Shown one piece after another: positions 8,694 through 15,361 of a stretch of 32,833 nucleotides of DNA (position 1 is the stretch's first letter; each line of letters opens with the position of its first letter). Location of the stretch: contig URTM01000030.1 of NCBI GenBank assembly GCA_900550865.1, positions 1 through 32,833 on the forward strand, read 5' to 3'. A program made the position numbers and the translations under genes. The notes under the pieces were generated by a model, which searched no databases, had not been told where the DNA came from, and saw only the letters and a program-made list of their open reading frames with translations. Origin of the DNA: an uncultured Dorea sp. (GTDB lineage Bacteria > Bacillota > Clostridia > Lachnospirales > Lachnospiraceae).

Positions 8694-9949
8694 TGAAATC
8701 TCTCCTTTCCTAATAACCCTGTATGCATTCCCATAAAAATCGAAAACATAATATTGATCTGCGGTGCTTTACTTACGAACGCTAACGGAATGCCTGCTGA
8801 GAGAAATGATCCAAGGTTGCTTGCTACATGGGTCAGCGTAAGCGTTATGATAATCAGTGCTGCCGTAAGATTCAGGTATCTGTCGTAATCACAGAGACCT
8901 TCCTGCACCTTAAAGAACCACTTGCAGAAGAGCATTATAAGAATGATCAGCATTGCCGCCACTATGATTGAATAATTCAATATAATGAGATCCAGAGCAT
9001 AATCCGAATCAACCGCATCGATGATTTTTCTTGAAAAGCCGTCTCCGATTCCGAATCCAAAGAATCCCGCGTGTGGAATACTGCGAAACAGATAAAGAAT
9101 GCTTTCTGCAGTCTCTTTATTCGATGTCCCCACCGGATCCAGAAATGCTTCCAGACGTGTGTGAATGTGTGTTACTTTCAAAGCAGCCAGTCCGGCCAGC
9201 ATCATACACGCAATGGAATAAAACAGCTTCGCACGCATACTCTTACAGCTGATAAAGAACAAGATACTTCCTGTCACGGCCATTACGAGGATCAATCCAA
9301 ATTCGTTCGCCTTTGCCGATCCAATAAAGATCAGCCCCATATAACCAAGCATCAGAAGACTGTTCCATCCCGGCATCTTCACGTCTGAATTCAGATATCT
9401 TCTTTCTTCCATCGTAAGAAATGTGGCTGCCACAAAAGGCCAGCCGGCGAGGATGCAGAAGATCATAATCCCGCCGAATTCCAGGTAACTTCCTTTCGTC
9501 GCCTTTCCTGTAAGCCTGGCACCGAATACAATAACCGGAAGCATTGCCATTATAATGAGGTTCACTACGCGGAACCGGTAGACCTTCGTATTGCATATGA
9601 TCAGGCTGACAACCAGAAAGACACCTGACATCAGAATCACATCCACAACTCCGATAGATTTTAACATTGTAAAGAATGTCACCTTCTCCGGATTCTCTGC
9701 CAGCTTCCATGGATCTGACCAGGACGCGTAATAGATACTCATTCCAAGATTCATAAGTACTCCAGCCATGATCATTCCCTGCCGGATCCTCTTATTTCCA
9801 CAGAACAGGAACACATTTAATACCAAAAAGAAGATCAGCACAATTCCCAGCAGACAGCCTGCCACTGGAAACATCGTGTCATATTGCTTTGACCGGATCG
9901 TCCATAAATACAAAGCGGCACTAAAAACCGCATACACTGCCATACACAT
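8660..9949 (-). CDS. SEDS-family (FtsW/RodA/SpoVE) glycosyltransferase
   Basis: A polytopic membrane protein of about 429 residues with roughly ten hydrophobic segments. SEDS proteins polymerise lipid II into glycan strands with a partner class B PBP, which is the next gene here. Family marks are RLEAFLDPVG, GFFGFGIGDG, the loop VDSDYALDLI, which should hold the catalytic Asp, and the C-terminal NLGSFLSAGIPLAFVS. The usual glycine/serine-rich end of that last motif (YGGSS) is replaced by KAPQIN, so the protein is divergent. Start choice: a GTG at 9961 touches the AAGGAG ribosome site, so I use the ATG at 9949, 11 nt downstream of it; an ATG at 9943 is also possible. It is unlikely to be the main division or elongation SEDS protein, given its divergence and its chaperone/GTPase neighbours. 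Confidence 0.87.
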   Translation of the reverse strand: MCMAVYAVFSAALYLWTIRSKQYDTMFPVAGCLLGIVLIFFLVLNVFLFCGNKRIRQGMIMAGVLMNLGMSIYYASWSDPWKLAENPEKVTFFTMLKSIGVVDVILMSGVFLVVSLIICNTKVYRFRVVNLIIMAMLPVIVFGARLTGKATKGSYLEFGGIMIFCILAGWPFVAATFLTMEERRYLNSDVKMPGWNSLLMLGYMGLIFIGSAKANEFGLILVMAVTGSILFFISCKSMRAKLFYSIACMMLAGLAALKVTHIHTRLEAFLDPVGTSNKETAESILYLFRSIPHAGFFGFGIGDGFSRKIIDAVDSDYALDLIILNYSIIVAAMLIILIMLFCKWFFKVQEGLCDYDRYLNLTAALIIITLTLTHVASNLGSFLSAGIPLAFVSKAPQINIMFSIFMGMHTGLLGKERFQWSEDVEDTEV

Positions 9950-9967
9950 AACTGTCGCCACTCCTTT

Positions 9968-10498
9968 CTATCCTGTAATTTTCTCCTGTAATTTCTGAAA
10001 CACAATCTCTACACCGTCCATCATCAGCACATCTGAGAATTCACTCAGACGGATTTTCTTCTTACTGTCCGCTTCATAGCGTCTCTGGCCAAGCACAATG
10101 TATCCACGCATTATCGTTAAAACAATCTGATCCTTCTGGACATTCAAGTAGCAGCGCATTCTTCTTGTTCCGGAAGTCCGCACGTAAATGTCATCCCATA
10201 ACCGATTACCTATAAAATATTTATCCCTTCCCAGTAATACTTCTGATGTGCGTTCTCTATATCTTGTCCATACTCCCCCATGTCCTGAAGGCCCTTCGGT
10301 GCGGCCCTTCAGGAGCCAGAATTTCTCTTCTATATCCAGACCGTGTTCTCCCCATCCAAATGACTGGATCCACATGATGATGACCACTACAGCCATAGAG
10401 GCAATTGTGAGCAGTTCCATATTCCAGGATGATGTCAATGCTGTCAGTTGCTTCCATGGTATGAATGATGTCAATGCTGCCGGTAATGCCGTTTTCAT
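9968..10498 (-). CDS. Membrane-anchored FHA-like domain protein
   Basis: A 176-residue protein with one hydrophobic helix (about 28-46, around MELLTIASMAVVVIIMW) and a C-terminal domain of about 90 residues of beta-strand character. The segments LLGRDKYFIGNRLWDDIYV and LMMDGVEIVFQK sit where an FHA domain has its 'GR..D..' start and 'l.dGD.i.ig' end. The conserved phosphothreonine-binding Ser-x-x-His pair is not obvious (SGTRRMRC instead), so phosphopeptide binding may be altered or lost. An excellent AGGAGGTG precedes the ATG. It lies between the Hsp70-fold/transglutaminase gene and the SEDS gene; with the PBP it forms an FHA-SEDS-PBP block. A role recruiting the wall synthase is inference; no kinase gene is in view. 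Confidence 0.6.
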   Translation of the reverse strand: MKTALPAALTSFIPWKQLTALTSSWNMELLTIASMAVVVIIMWIQSFGWGEHGLDIEEKFWLLKGRTEGPSGHGGVWTRYRERTSEVLLGRDKYFIGNRLWDDIYVRTSGTRRMRCYLNVQKDQIVLTIMRGYIVLGQRRYEADSKKKIRLSEFSDVLMMDGVEIVFQKLQEKITG

Positions 10499-10532
10499 GC
10501 GGCCGTCACCTCCTTTCTTTGTCTATCATTTC

Positions 10533-11996
10533 TTATCTGCAGGCACAAAGCAGTCTCTCGTTTCCATCTATGAAATGCCCGCGAGAACGCATCTGTGTCT
10601 CATCCAGCGCATAATATCCGAAGTCAGATCCTCCAAGGTCAAATGTCAGATCATAATAACGGCATCCAAGCTTTTTTGGAGTTTCTATGGCATTCCATGC
10701 GTGGTTTCCGGACGCAACATTATGAATTTCCGTCTGGATACATTCTCCTGACACATATGATGTCGGGATCTGAAGTAAATTTCTGAGGATAAATACCATA
10801 CTCAGACTGTAACCGGAACACACTCCTGCCGAGAGCAGACATTCAATGCTGTAGGTATTCTCCGGAAACTGTCCGTTTTTTCTTGCTTCCTTTGTGTATT
10901 TGTAATTCTTTGCCATATAGCTGTAAACCGCTGCCACAATTTCATCATCAGACAAGACCTTTCCATTGATACAGGTTCTGATAATTTCGTCTGCCTTTTG
11001 TTCAATCTCCTGCAATTTCCAACCACATTTATCCGGATATGCAATGTTTTCAACCGTTACACACTTTCCATTCTGAACTTCCGTTGTTAAAATTGTTTTC
11101 TTACTGCCGTACTCATAGTAAAAGCTGAAGCAGGGGTAGTCCCGCTGAATGGATTCGTAAACATCCAGATAGTCCTGTGCGTTATAATTTTGAATGTAAA
11201 ATTTTTCGTCTTTCTGAGAGACTGCTCTTATCTTTCTCCAGTATTCCTCCTGGCGTTCCGGACTCAGTGTTTCGAGATGAGAAAGTGGAAGGGTACACTG
11301 TGCGTAGACAAATTCGTCATAGAACACGCGCACCGGGTGTCTTTTTCCGTATTTTCTCAGGAAAAGACATCCGCCCAGAGTCAATGCGTGCGCGGGTTTA
11401 TAAGAAAACACCTTGCAGTCTGTCAGTCTTTCTTCCATGTATTTCACACGGGTCATCTCATCCCAGAAGCTTCCTGCAAGAACAACTTTCATAGCCGGGT
11501 GCAGGGCTGGATTGATGCCATTTTTATATTTGATACGGTTGATATTCATGGCTATGTGGTAGAGGAAGCGGTGTTCATTTTCCGGAACAGGGGCACGCAG
11601 CGGGATGCGCGCGGTGTCCTTGATGTAATAGGCTGATCCTTCTTCTTTTAACAGGCTGACTGCCGTGTATTCTTTGTAGACTTCTACCGTAACTACAAAA
11701 GTGTCTTCTGTTCCGATCACTTTCTGTGACCGGTAGTGTTCCACACAGCACTGTGCCCCGATCACGGCCTGTATTACCTTGAGATTTCTCTGTTCTGCTC
11801 TGTCTACGACCTGCTTCTGTTCCTCTCTTGTACTTCCGGTCGTATAGACCACGGATGCCTCCACAGGTGTTTTTTCCGGGATTCCATGGTCGCTGATCAC
11901 AAGCGGCTTCATGTATCCATCGTGATAAGCTGCCAGTACATCTTTTTTACTGTCTTCGTCTATCCAGGCAACCGGATCTGAGTATTTGTATCCCAT
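10533..11996 (-). CDS. Hsp70-fold (actin-like ATPase) domain fused to transglutaminase-like domain
   Basis: This 487-residue protein appears to join two domains. The C-terminal part (about 330-487) is a transglutaminase-like, papain-fold domain with a plausible catalytic triad: C393 in SAGVCSGYS, H432 in SGNHAWNAI and D449 in RYYDLTFDL. Such bacterial domains are proteases or amide-bond transferases. The N-terminal 215 residues look like a degenerate Hsp70 ATPase domain. TTGSTREEQKQVVDRAEQR matches the region after the catalytic loop, and VVLAGSFWDEMTRVKYMEER followed by KPAHALTLGGCLF matches the adenosine motif and its end. The phosphate-1 DLGTTN loop and the phosphate-2 DLGGGT loop are not recognisable, so it probably does not hydrolyse ATP. 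The start codon follows the Hsp70-B stop by 3 nt, with GGAGG inside that gene's last codons. A substrate-modifying or processing partner of the two Hsp70s is inferred. Confidence 0.8.
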   Translation of the reverse strand: MGYKYSDPVAWIDEDSKKDVLAAYHDGYMKPLVISDHGIPEKTPVEASVVYTTGSTREEQKQVVDRAEQRNLKVIQAVIGAQCCVEHYRSQKVIGTEDTFVVTVEVYKEYTAVSLLKEEGSAYYIKDTARIPLRAPVPENEHRFLYHIAMNINRIKYKNGINPALHPAMKVVLAGSFWDEMTRVKYMEERLTDCKVFSYKPAHALTLGGCLFLRKYGKRHPVRVFYDEFVYAQCTLPLSHLETLSPERQEEYWRKIRAVSQKDEKFYIQNYNAQDYLDVYESIQRDYPCFSFYYEYGSKKTILTTEVQNGKCVTVENIAYPDKCGWKLQEIEQKADEIIRTCINGKVLSDDEIVAAVYSYMAKNYKYTKEARKNGQFPENTYSIECLLSAGVCSGYSLSMVFILRNLLQIPTSYVSGECIQTEIHNVASGNHAWNAIETPKKLGCRYYDLTFDLGGSDFGYYALDETQMRSRGHFIDGNERLLCACR

Positions 11997-11999
11997 TTG

Positions 12000-13592
12000 T
12001 CATTCCTCCAGACTTTTTAAATATGTTTTGATTTCTTCTTTTTGTTCTTCTGCCGATCTGTAACTGATTTCTTTCTCTGAACGGAATACGGCATGAATAC
12101 TGCGTCCACTTGCCGGTTCCTGTCCGTGGACCTTTAAAACTCCGTTTTTGTCTAATCTGAACTTCACCTCAATGGAAGAACCTTTCTTCAGATCAGGTGG
12201 GAGTAACAGTCTGCAGTCCCCAAGGAATTCGGCATCAAATCTCCCGTCAATTTCATCCATGTAGGTTTTGACAGAACTAGATTCATACACCTTCAAACGA
12301 ACACTCTCCTGACAGTCGGCCTCGGTTTCGTATACTTTGGTCTTTTCAACCGGACAGCTGTCGGTTGCTGCGATGATATTGTTCAGCTTGTACTTTCCGG
12401 ACTGTGTCTTCACGCGGAGTCCATAGGACTTTCCGATCATCTTGAACTGATCCGGTGCATTCGCATAGAGTGCTCCGCCTTTTGCGACCGCATACAGATG
12501 ATCATGCTCTTTCACTACGGCTTCCGGAAATATCTTTTTTACAGTCTCTTTCGTTTGAACCATGCAGCTGCCGCCGCCTGTTAACACTACAACGTCAATT
12601 CTGGTATTTCCCAGATTCTCTTTTACCTTCTTAAGATTACGTTCCTGACGTTTTTTTAAATGCTGTGTACAGGCATCCAGTTCTTTTCTGGTATTTTCCA
12701 TCAGGACCGGTTTTCCATTCAGTGTGATAACTGCCTGGTCACGTTCCTGTCTGGACAGGCGTTTTTTCGAGGTTTCTACTGCCGCGGCCAGCATGGACTC
12801 TTCCTGCTTCAGGCGTCTCTTCTGCGCTTTGTCCAGCTTCTGCTGTTCCGCTTCCGACGGCCAGTTCAGCTTCTTCTTGCAATGTTCTGTCAGTGCATTG
12901 GTAAAGTCCTCGCCGCCAAGATTCAGGTCACCATCTTTTAAAATAGGACGGATACGATTGCCTTTACATCCAGCAGCAAAAATATCACTCGACGAAGATC
13001 CGATGTCCACCAGAAGAACCGTTTCATCTACGTTCTCTGCTTTTGTTTCCCCTTTCAGTGACTCGATATAGCTTATCAGTCCTCCCATAGGTTCATCAAA
13101 GAGTCTTTCGATACGGGGAAGACCTGCAATTTCTGCCGCACGGCATACGGCTTCTCTTCTGGTCGTTCCAAATGCTGCCGGAACCATGACGGTTATTTCT
13201 GCATTTTTCACTGCCTTCTTGCCATACTCACGTTCTACATTGACCATTGCTTCTTTGATCGTGAGTGCTGTCAGCTGCTCCGGGGTATATAATTTTGGTG
13301 TCTGTCCGTCTGCAGCGATTGGGATTGTTTTTGTTGTGCCAAGCTCTCTTTTATAATATCGTGCTACTTTTTCCGGCTCGATGCTGCTCTGTGATTTTGC
13401 TACATCTCCGACAATGCAGTGTTCATTGCTTTCAAAATATACACTGGAAGAGAACTGATAACCTCCGTCTCTCGTGGCAATGCATTCTGCTCTTTTCGCT
13501 GACTGATTGTAAACAGCAACAACAACATTTTCATGACCGATATCAATGGCCAGCTTCAGTCTTGAAGTTTTTTTTGCGTCTTCTGTTCCCAT
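12000..13592 (-). CDS. Divergent Hsp70-family protein (Hsp70-B of the cluster)
   Basis: A protein of about 530 residues with the full Hsp70 ATPase layout and a beta substrate-binding domain, but no helical lid. Recognisable are AIDIGHENVVVAV (phosphate 1), YKRELG, VPAAFGTTRREAVCRAAEIA, DEPMGGLISY (the glutamate kept), LLVDIGSSSSDIF (phosphate 2), LNLGGEDFTNAL and VVLTGGGSCMV. Compared with DnaK, the loop DLGTTN is DIGHEN and DLGGGT is DIGSSSS, so nucleotide handling may be altered. The SBD-like region (PPDLKKGSSIEVKFRLDKNG) is clear. It follows the GrpE-like gene within 40 nt and precedes the fusion gene by 3 nt. Start is uncertain: I chose the ATG at 13592, 10 nt after AAGGA; ATGs at 13598 and 13622 are in frame, but their ribosome-site spacing is poor. 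Confidence 0.87.
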   Translation of the reverse strand: MGTEDAKKTSRLKLAIDIGHENVVVAVYNQSAKRAECIATRDGGYQFSSSVYFESNEHCIVGDVAKSQSSIEPEKVARYYKRELGTTKTIPIAADGQTPKLYTPEQLTALTIKEAMVNVEREYGKKAVKNAEITVMVPAAFGTTRREAVCRAAEIAGLPRIERLFDEPMGGLISYIESLKGETKAENVDETVLLVDIGSSSSDIFAAGCKGNRIRPILKDGDLNLGGEDFTNALTEHCKKKLNWPSEAEQQKLDKAQKRRLKQEESMLAAAVETSKKRLSRQERDQAVITLNGKPVLMENTRKELDACTQHLKKRQERNLKKVKENLGNTRIDVVVLTGGGSCMVQTKETVKKIFPEAVVKEHDHLYAVAKGGALYANAPDQFKMIGKSYGLRVKTQSGKYKLNNIIAATDSCPVEKTKVYETEADCQESVRLKVYESSSVKTYMDEIDGRFDAEFLGDCRLLLPPDLKKGSSIEVKFRLDKNGVLKVHGQEPASGRSIHAVFRSEKEISYRSAEEQKEEIKTYLKSLEE

Positions 13593-13628
13593 AAGCATCT
13601 GTTCCTTTCTTTTATCCGTCATCCTCTG

Positions 13629-14297
13629 TCAGTTCAGGTACTCCTGGATTCCCTGGTAAATATAGACATCCACCGGTACCTTCTGAAGCGGCTTGGAATC
13701 TTCTTCAAACTGATAGCCGCATCCGTATACACGGGCAATCTTATTGTGTTTTTCTTTGTGTCTGGTATCTACTCTGGATTCAATGGAAGCCGGTGTATGG
13801 ATCTCTGGATCATATTCATCCATTTTCTTTGCTTTTAAGATCTTGACTCCTTTTGTCTCCAGGATGTAATCAATCTGCTTCATAAAGATACGCAGCATCT
13901 GTTTTGTCTCATTGGATTCACAGGATTTCATACTGTGATACATGCAGTTACGGAGCATCATATAGTTCTTGACGTCTTCGCGGGCATCTTTTTTGTATTT
14001 CTTCATGAAGTCGTACTCATCGTAAAAACGGTCCAGGCATTTTTCCTGTGCTTTCATGAGGTTCTGGAATTCTTCCAGCTGGGTTTTCATGATGTTCTGA
14101 ACTTCTGATGTCTGTTCTTTCAGATCTTTCATTTTTCCGTCCTGCTGATCAACGTCTGCTTCCAGTTCCTGGATCGTCTGCTGCAATTCTTGCTGGTTTT
14201 CTTTCATTTTGCTAATGCTCTCTCTCATTGTCTTCTTCTTCGTTTCTTTCTTTTTCTTTCTTGATAATTTAGATTTTCTTCTCTTCTTAGTCTTCAT
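13629..14297 (-). CDS. GrpE-like nucleotide exchange factor with long coiled coil
   Basis: A 222-residue protein: a very basic first 23 residues (KTKKRRKSKLSRKKKKETKK), a long charged coiled coil (about 25-100), a helical part (105-150) and a small C-terminal beta region (150-213). That last region matches the GrpE 'wing': MDEYDPEIHTPASIE (compare GrpE 'FDPxxHEA'), then a Gly-Tyr turn (VYGCGYQFEED) and KVPVDVYIY at the place of GrpE 'RPAxVxV'. GrpE proteins drive ADP release from Hsp70, and the next gene encodes an Hsp70, which supports the call. It is longer and more basic at the N terminus than a housekeeping GrpE, so it is probably a dedicated partner. It is first in the operon; AAGGAG lies 8 nt before the ATG. 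Without a profile search the match rests on motif order, spacing and context. Confidence 0.7.
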   Translation of the reverse strand: MKTKKRRKSKLSRKKKKETKKKTMRESISKMKENQQELQQTIQELEADVDQQDGKMKDLKEQTSEVQNIMKTQLEEFQNLMKAQEKCLDRFYDEYDFMKKYKKDAREDVKNYMMLRNCMYHSMKSCESNETKQMLRIFMKQIDYILETKGVKILKAKKMDEYDPEIHTPASIESRVDTRHKEKHNKIARVYGCGYQFEEDSKPLQKVPVDVYIYQGIQEYLN

Positions 14298-14345
14298 ATG
14301 GCATTCTCCTTTCGGGTCATTGTGTTTATGTAAATTTTCAAGAAA

Positions 14346-14351
14346 ATTATA
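14346..14351 (-). promoter_or_regulatory. Candidate -10 element of the chaperone/GTPase operon
   Basis: The minus strand reads TATAAT here, about 49 nt upstream of the GrpE-like ATG. No good -35 is found at 16-18 nt; a TTGAAC lies 22 nt upstream. The dyad AATTTTCAAGAAAATT (14333-14348) overlaps the element on its downstream side and could be an operator. This is the only promoter-like site in front of the ten-gene run. Confidence 0.4.
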
Positions 14352-14390
14352 AGGAAATTTATTTTGCCTTTTGGTTCAATTTCATACAAA

Positions 14391-14434
14391 AAAGAGCCGT
14401 ATCGCAGTTTTTCCTGCTTGATACGACTCTTTTC
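14391..14434 (-). terminator. Rho-independent terminator
   Basis: Read on the minus strand, a stem of GAGTCGTATC with GATACGGCTC (one G-T pair) encloses a loop and is followed by a run of six T. It ends a transcript coming from the right (the pnuC side) just before the promoter of the GrpE-like gene. The A-rich left flank would also allow some function on the plus strand. Confidence 0.8.
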
Positions 14435-14447
14435 TTGCGTCTTTCCT

Positions 14448-14579
14448 TCATTCTGCACGGCTGACACCATAACGTCTGCACAGTTCGTTTTCTAATTCGA
14501 TTACCTGATTTGGTTTTAGTATATTATCCTCAATCTGTTCTTTTGCATACTTTGGTACAAAAACAACCATGGATCTCAT
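14448..14579 (-). CDS. Possible small ORF or gene remnant, 43 aa
   Basis: A short open frame (starting MRSMVVFVPKYAKEQIEDN and ending RRYGVSRAE) lies between two terminators. Its composition looks protein-like (charged, amphipathic), but there is no clear ribosome site, and both candidate ATGs (14579, 14570) lie within the stem-loop of the pnuC terminator. It may be the 3' remnant of a lost gene or a small real gene expressed by read-through. I do not recognise the family. The rest of the 377-nt stretch between the GrpE-like gene and pnuC holds only the two terminators and the operon promoter region. Confidence 0.3.
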   Translation of the reverse strand: MRSMVVFVPKYAKEQIEDNILKPNQVIELENELCRRYGVSRAE

Positions 14580-14600
14580 ATTTTTTGAAATCCATGGTTG
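14564..14600 (-). terminator. Rho-independent terminator of the pnuC operon
   Basis: The arms CAACCATGGAT (14564-14574) and ATCCATGGTTG (14590-14600) are perfect 11-bp complements with a 15-nt A/T-rich loop. On the minus strand the stem is followed by TTTTTG. It lies 75 nt past the pnuC stop codon and fits as the end of the three-gene NAD-related operon. Confidence 0.75.
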
Positions 14601-14674
14601 CTATGACGATCCTATTCTCTTTTTTAACATAGAATCACTTTTACATGTATATTTTTCTTATCCTTCACTCTATA

Positions 14675-15361
14675 TTACTGTGCATTTTCCTTCGCAATCT
14701 TTCTCCAGTTCAGGAAACCGTATGTAGAATTCATAAAGTTGATCGACTTCATAATAATAATCAGAAGTGCGGATGAATCCCCCTGCATAAATACCATGAT
14801 CCACATCACGATCGACAATGCATTTACGATTGCCCACATTGCCCACTGCTCAGAGAAGCGAAGCAGGTACAGGAAACTTGCAACAACAGATACTACCGTT
14901 GTCAGAGAATCCATGAATGGAAGATTTCCGCCCATCCACTTCAGAATCTGCATGTAAGCTAATACACCGGCAATTGTTACAACCGCTGTTGTGATTATAA
15001 TCTTTGGTGTCATGGTACGGAATTTGACCTCGCCACCCTTGGTCATGTTCTTCTTCCATGTGAAGATTGCAATCGCACTTACCGGAATCGAGTAGATCAG
15101 GTTGTACATAACCTCTCCGTAAAGCGGAATTCCCATACAATTGATCGCATACAATGCACTGTTGATGATCGCAAAGTACAGACCAGCTACTTTACCTTTC
15201 GCTCCCAGTACCAGGTTCAGGCTGCTTGTCAGTGTCATGATCAGCATGAATGCGCTTTCCTTCTGGATGCCCCATGCAACTGTCTGTACGATCAGCACGA
15301 ATGCCAGCCACGCTTTTTCTTTCCAGCTCCAATCTGCAAAAAAGTTCTTGATTTTATTCAT
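14675..15361 (-). CDS. pnuC: PnuC-family nicotinamide riboside transporter
   Basis: A 228-residue membrane protein with about seven hydrophobic segments, the length and layout of PnuC, which lets nicotinamide riboside (or a related nucleoside) into the cell by facilitated diffusion, trapped afterwards by phosphorylation. Family marks are LYGEVMYNLIYSIPVSAIA, FTWKKN, a tryptophan-rich stretch around EQWAMWAIVNALSIVMWI and a C-terminal NSTYGFLNWRKI. The ATG overlaps the end of the kinase gene by 8 nt, with GGAGG just upstream, so the two are translationally coupled. Its two partners make an NAD-precursor uptake role likely. Some PnuC relatives carry thiamine or riboflavin, but no TPP or FMN riboswitch is visible and the neighbours argue for an NAD precursor. 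Confidence 0.9.
   Translation of the reverse strand: MNKIKNFFADWSWKEKAWLAFVLIVQTVAWGIQKESAFMLIMTLTSSLNLVLGAKGKVAGLYFAIINSALYAINCMGIPLYGEVMYNLIYSIPVSAIAIFTWKKNMTKGGEVKFRTMTPKIIITTAVVTIAGVLAYMQILKWMGGNLPFMDSLTTVVSVVASFLYLLRFSEQWAMWAIVNALSIVMWIMVFMQGDSSALLIIIMKSINFMNSTYGFLNWRKIAKENAQ

Noticed and set aside
9243..9710. Minus-strand frame of 155 codons inside the SEDS gene
   Set aside because: It is an out-of-frame shadow of the membrane protein with no ribosome site or motif.
1..14297. Integrative or conjugative element
   Set aside because: The helicase type is common on such elements, but no integrase, relaxase, attachment repeats or mobility genes are visible, so this is not called.
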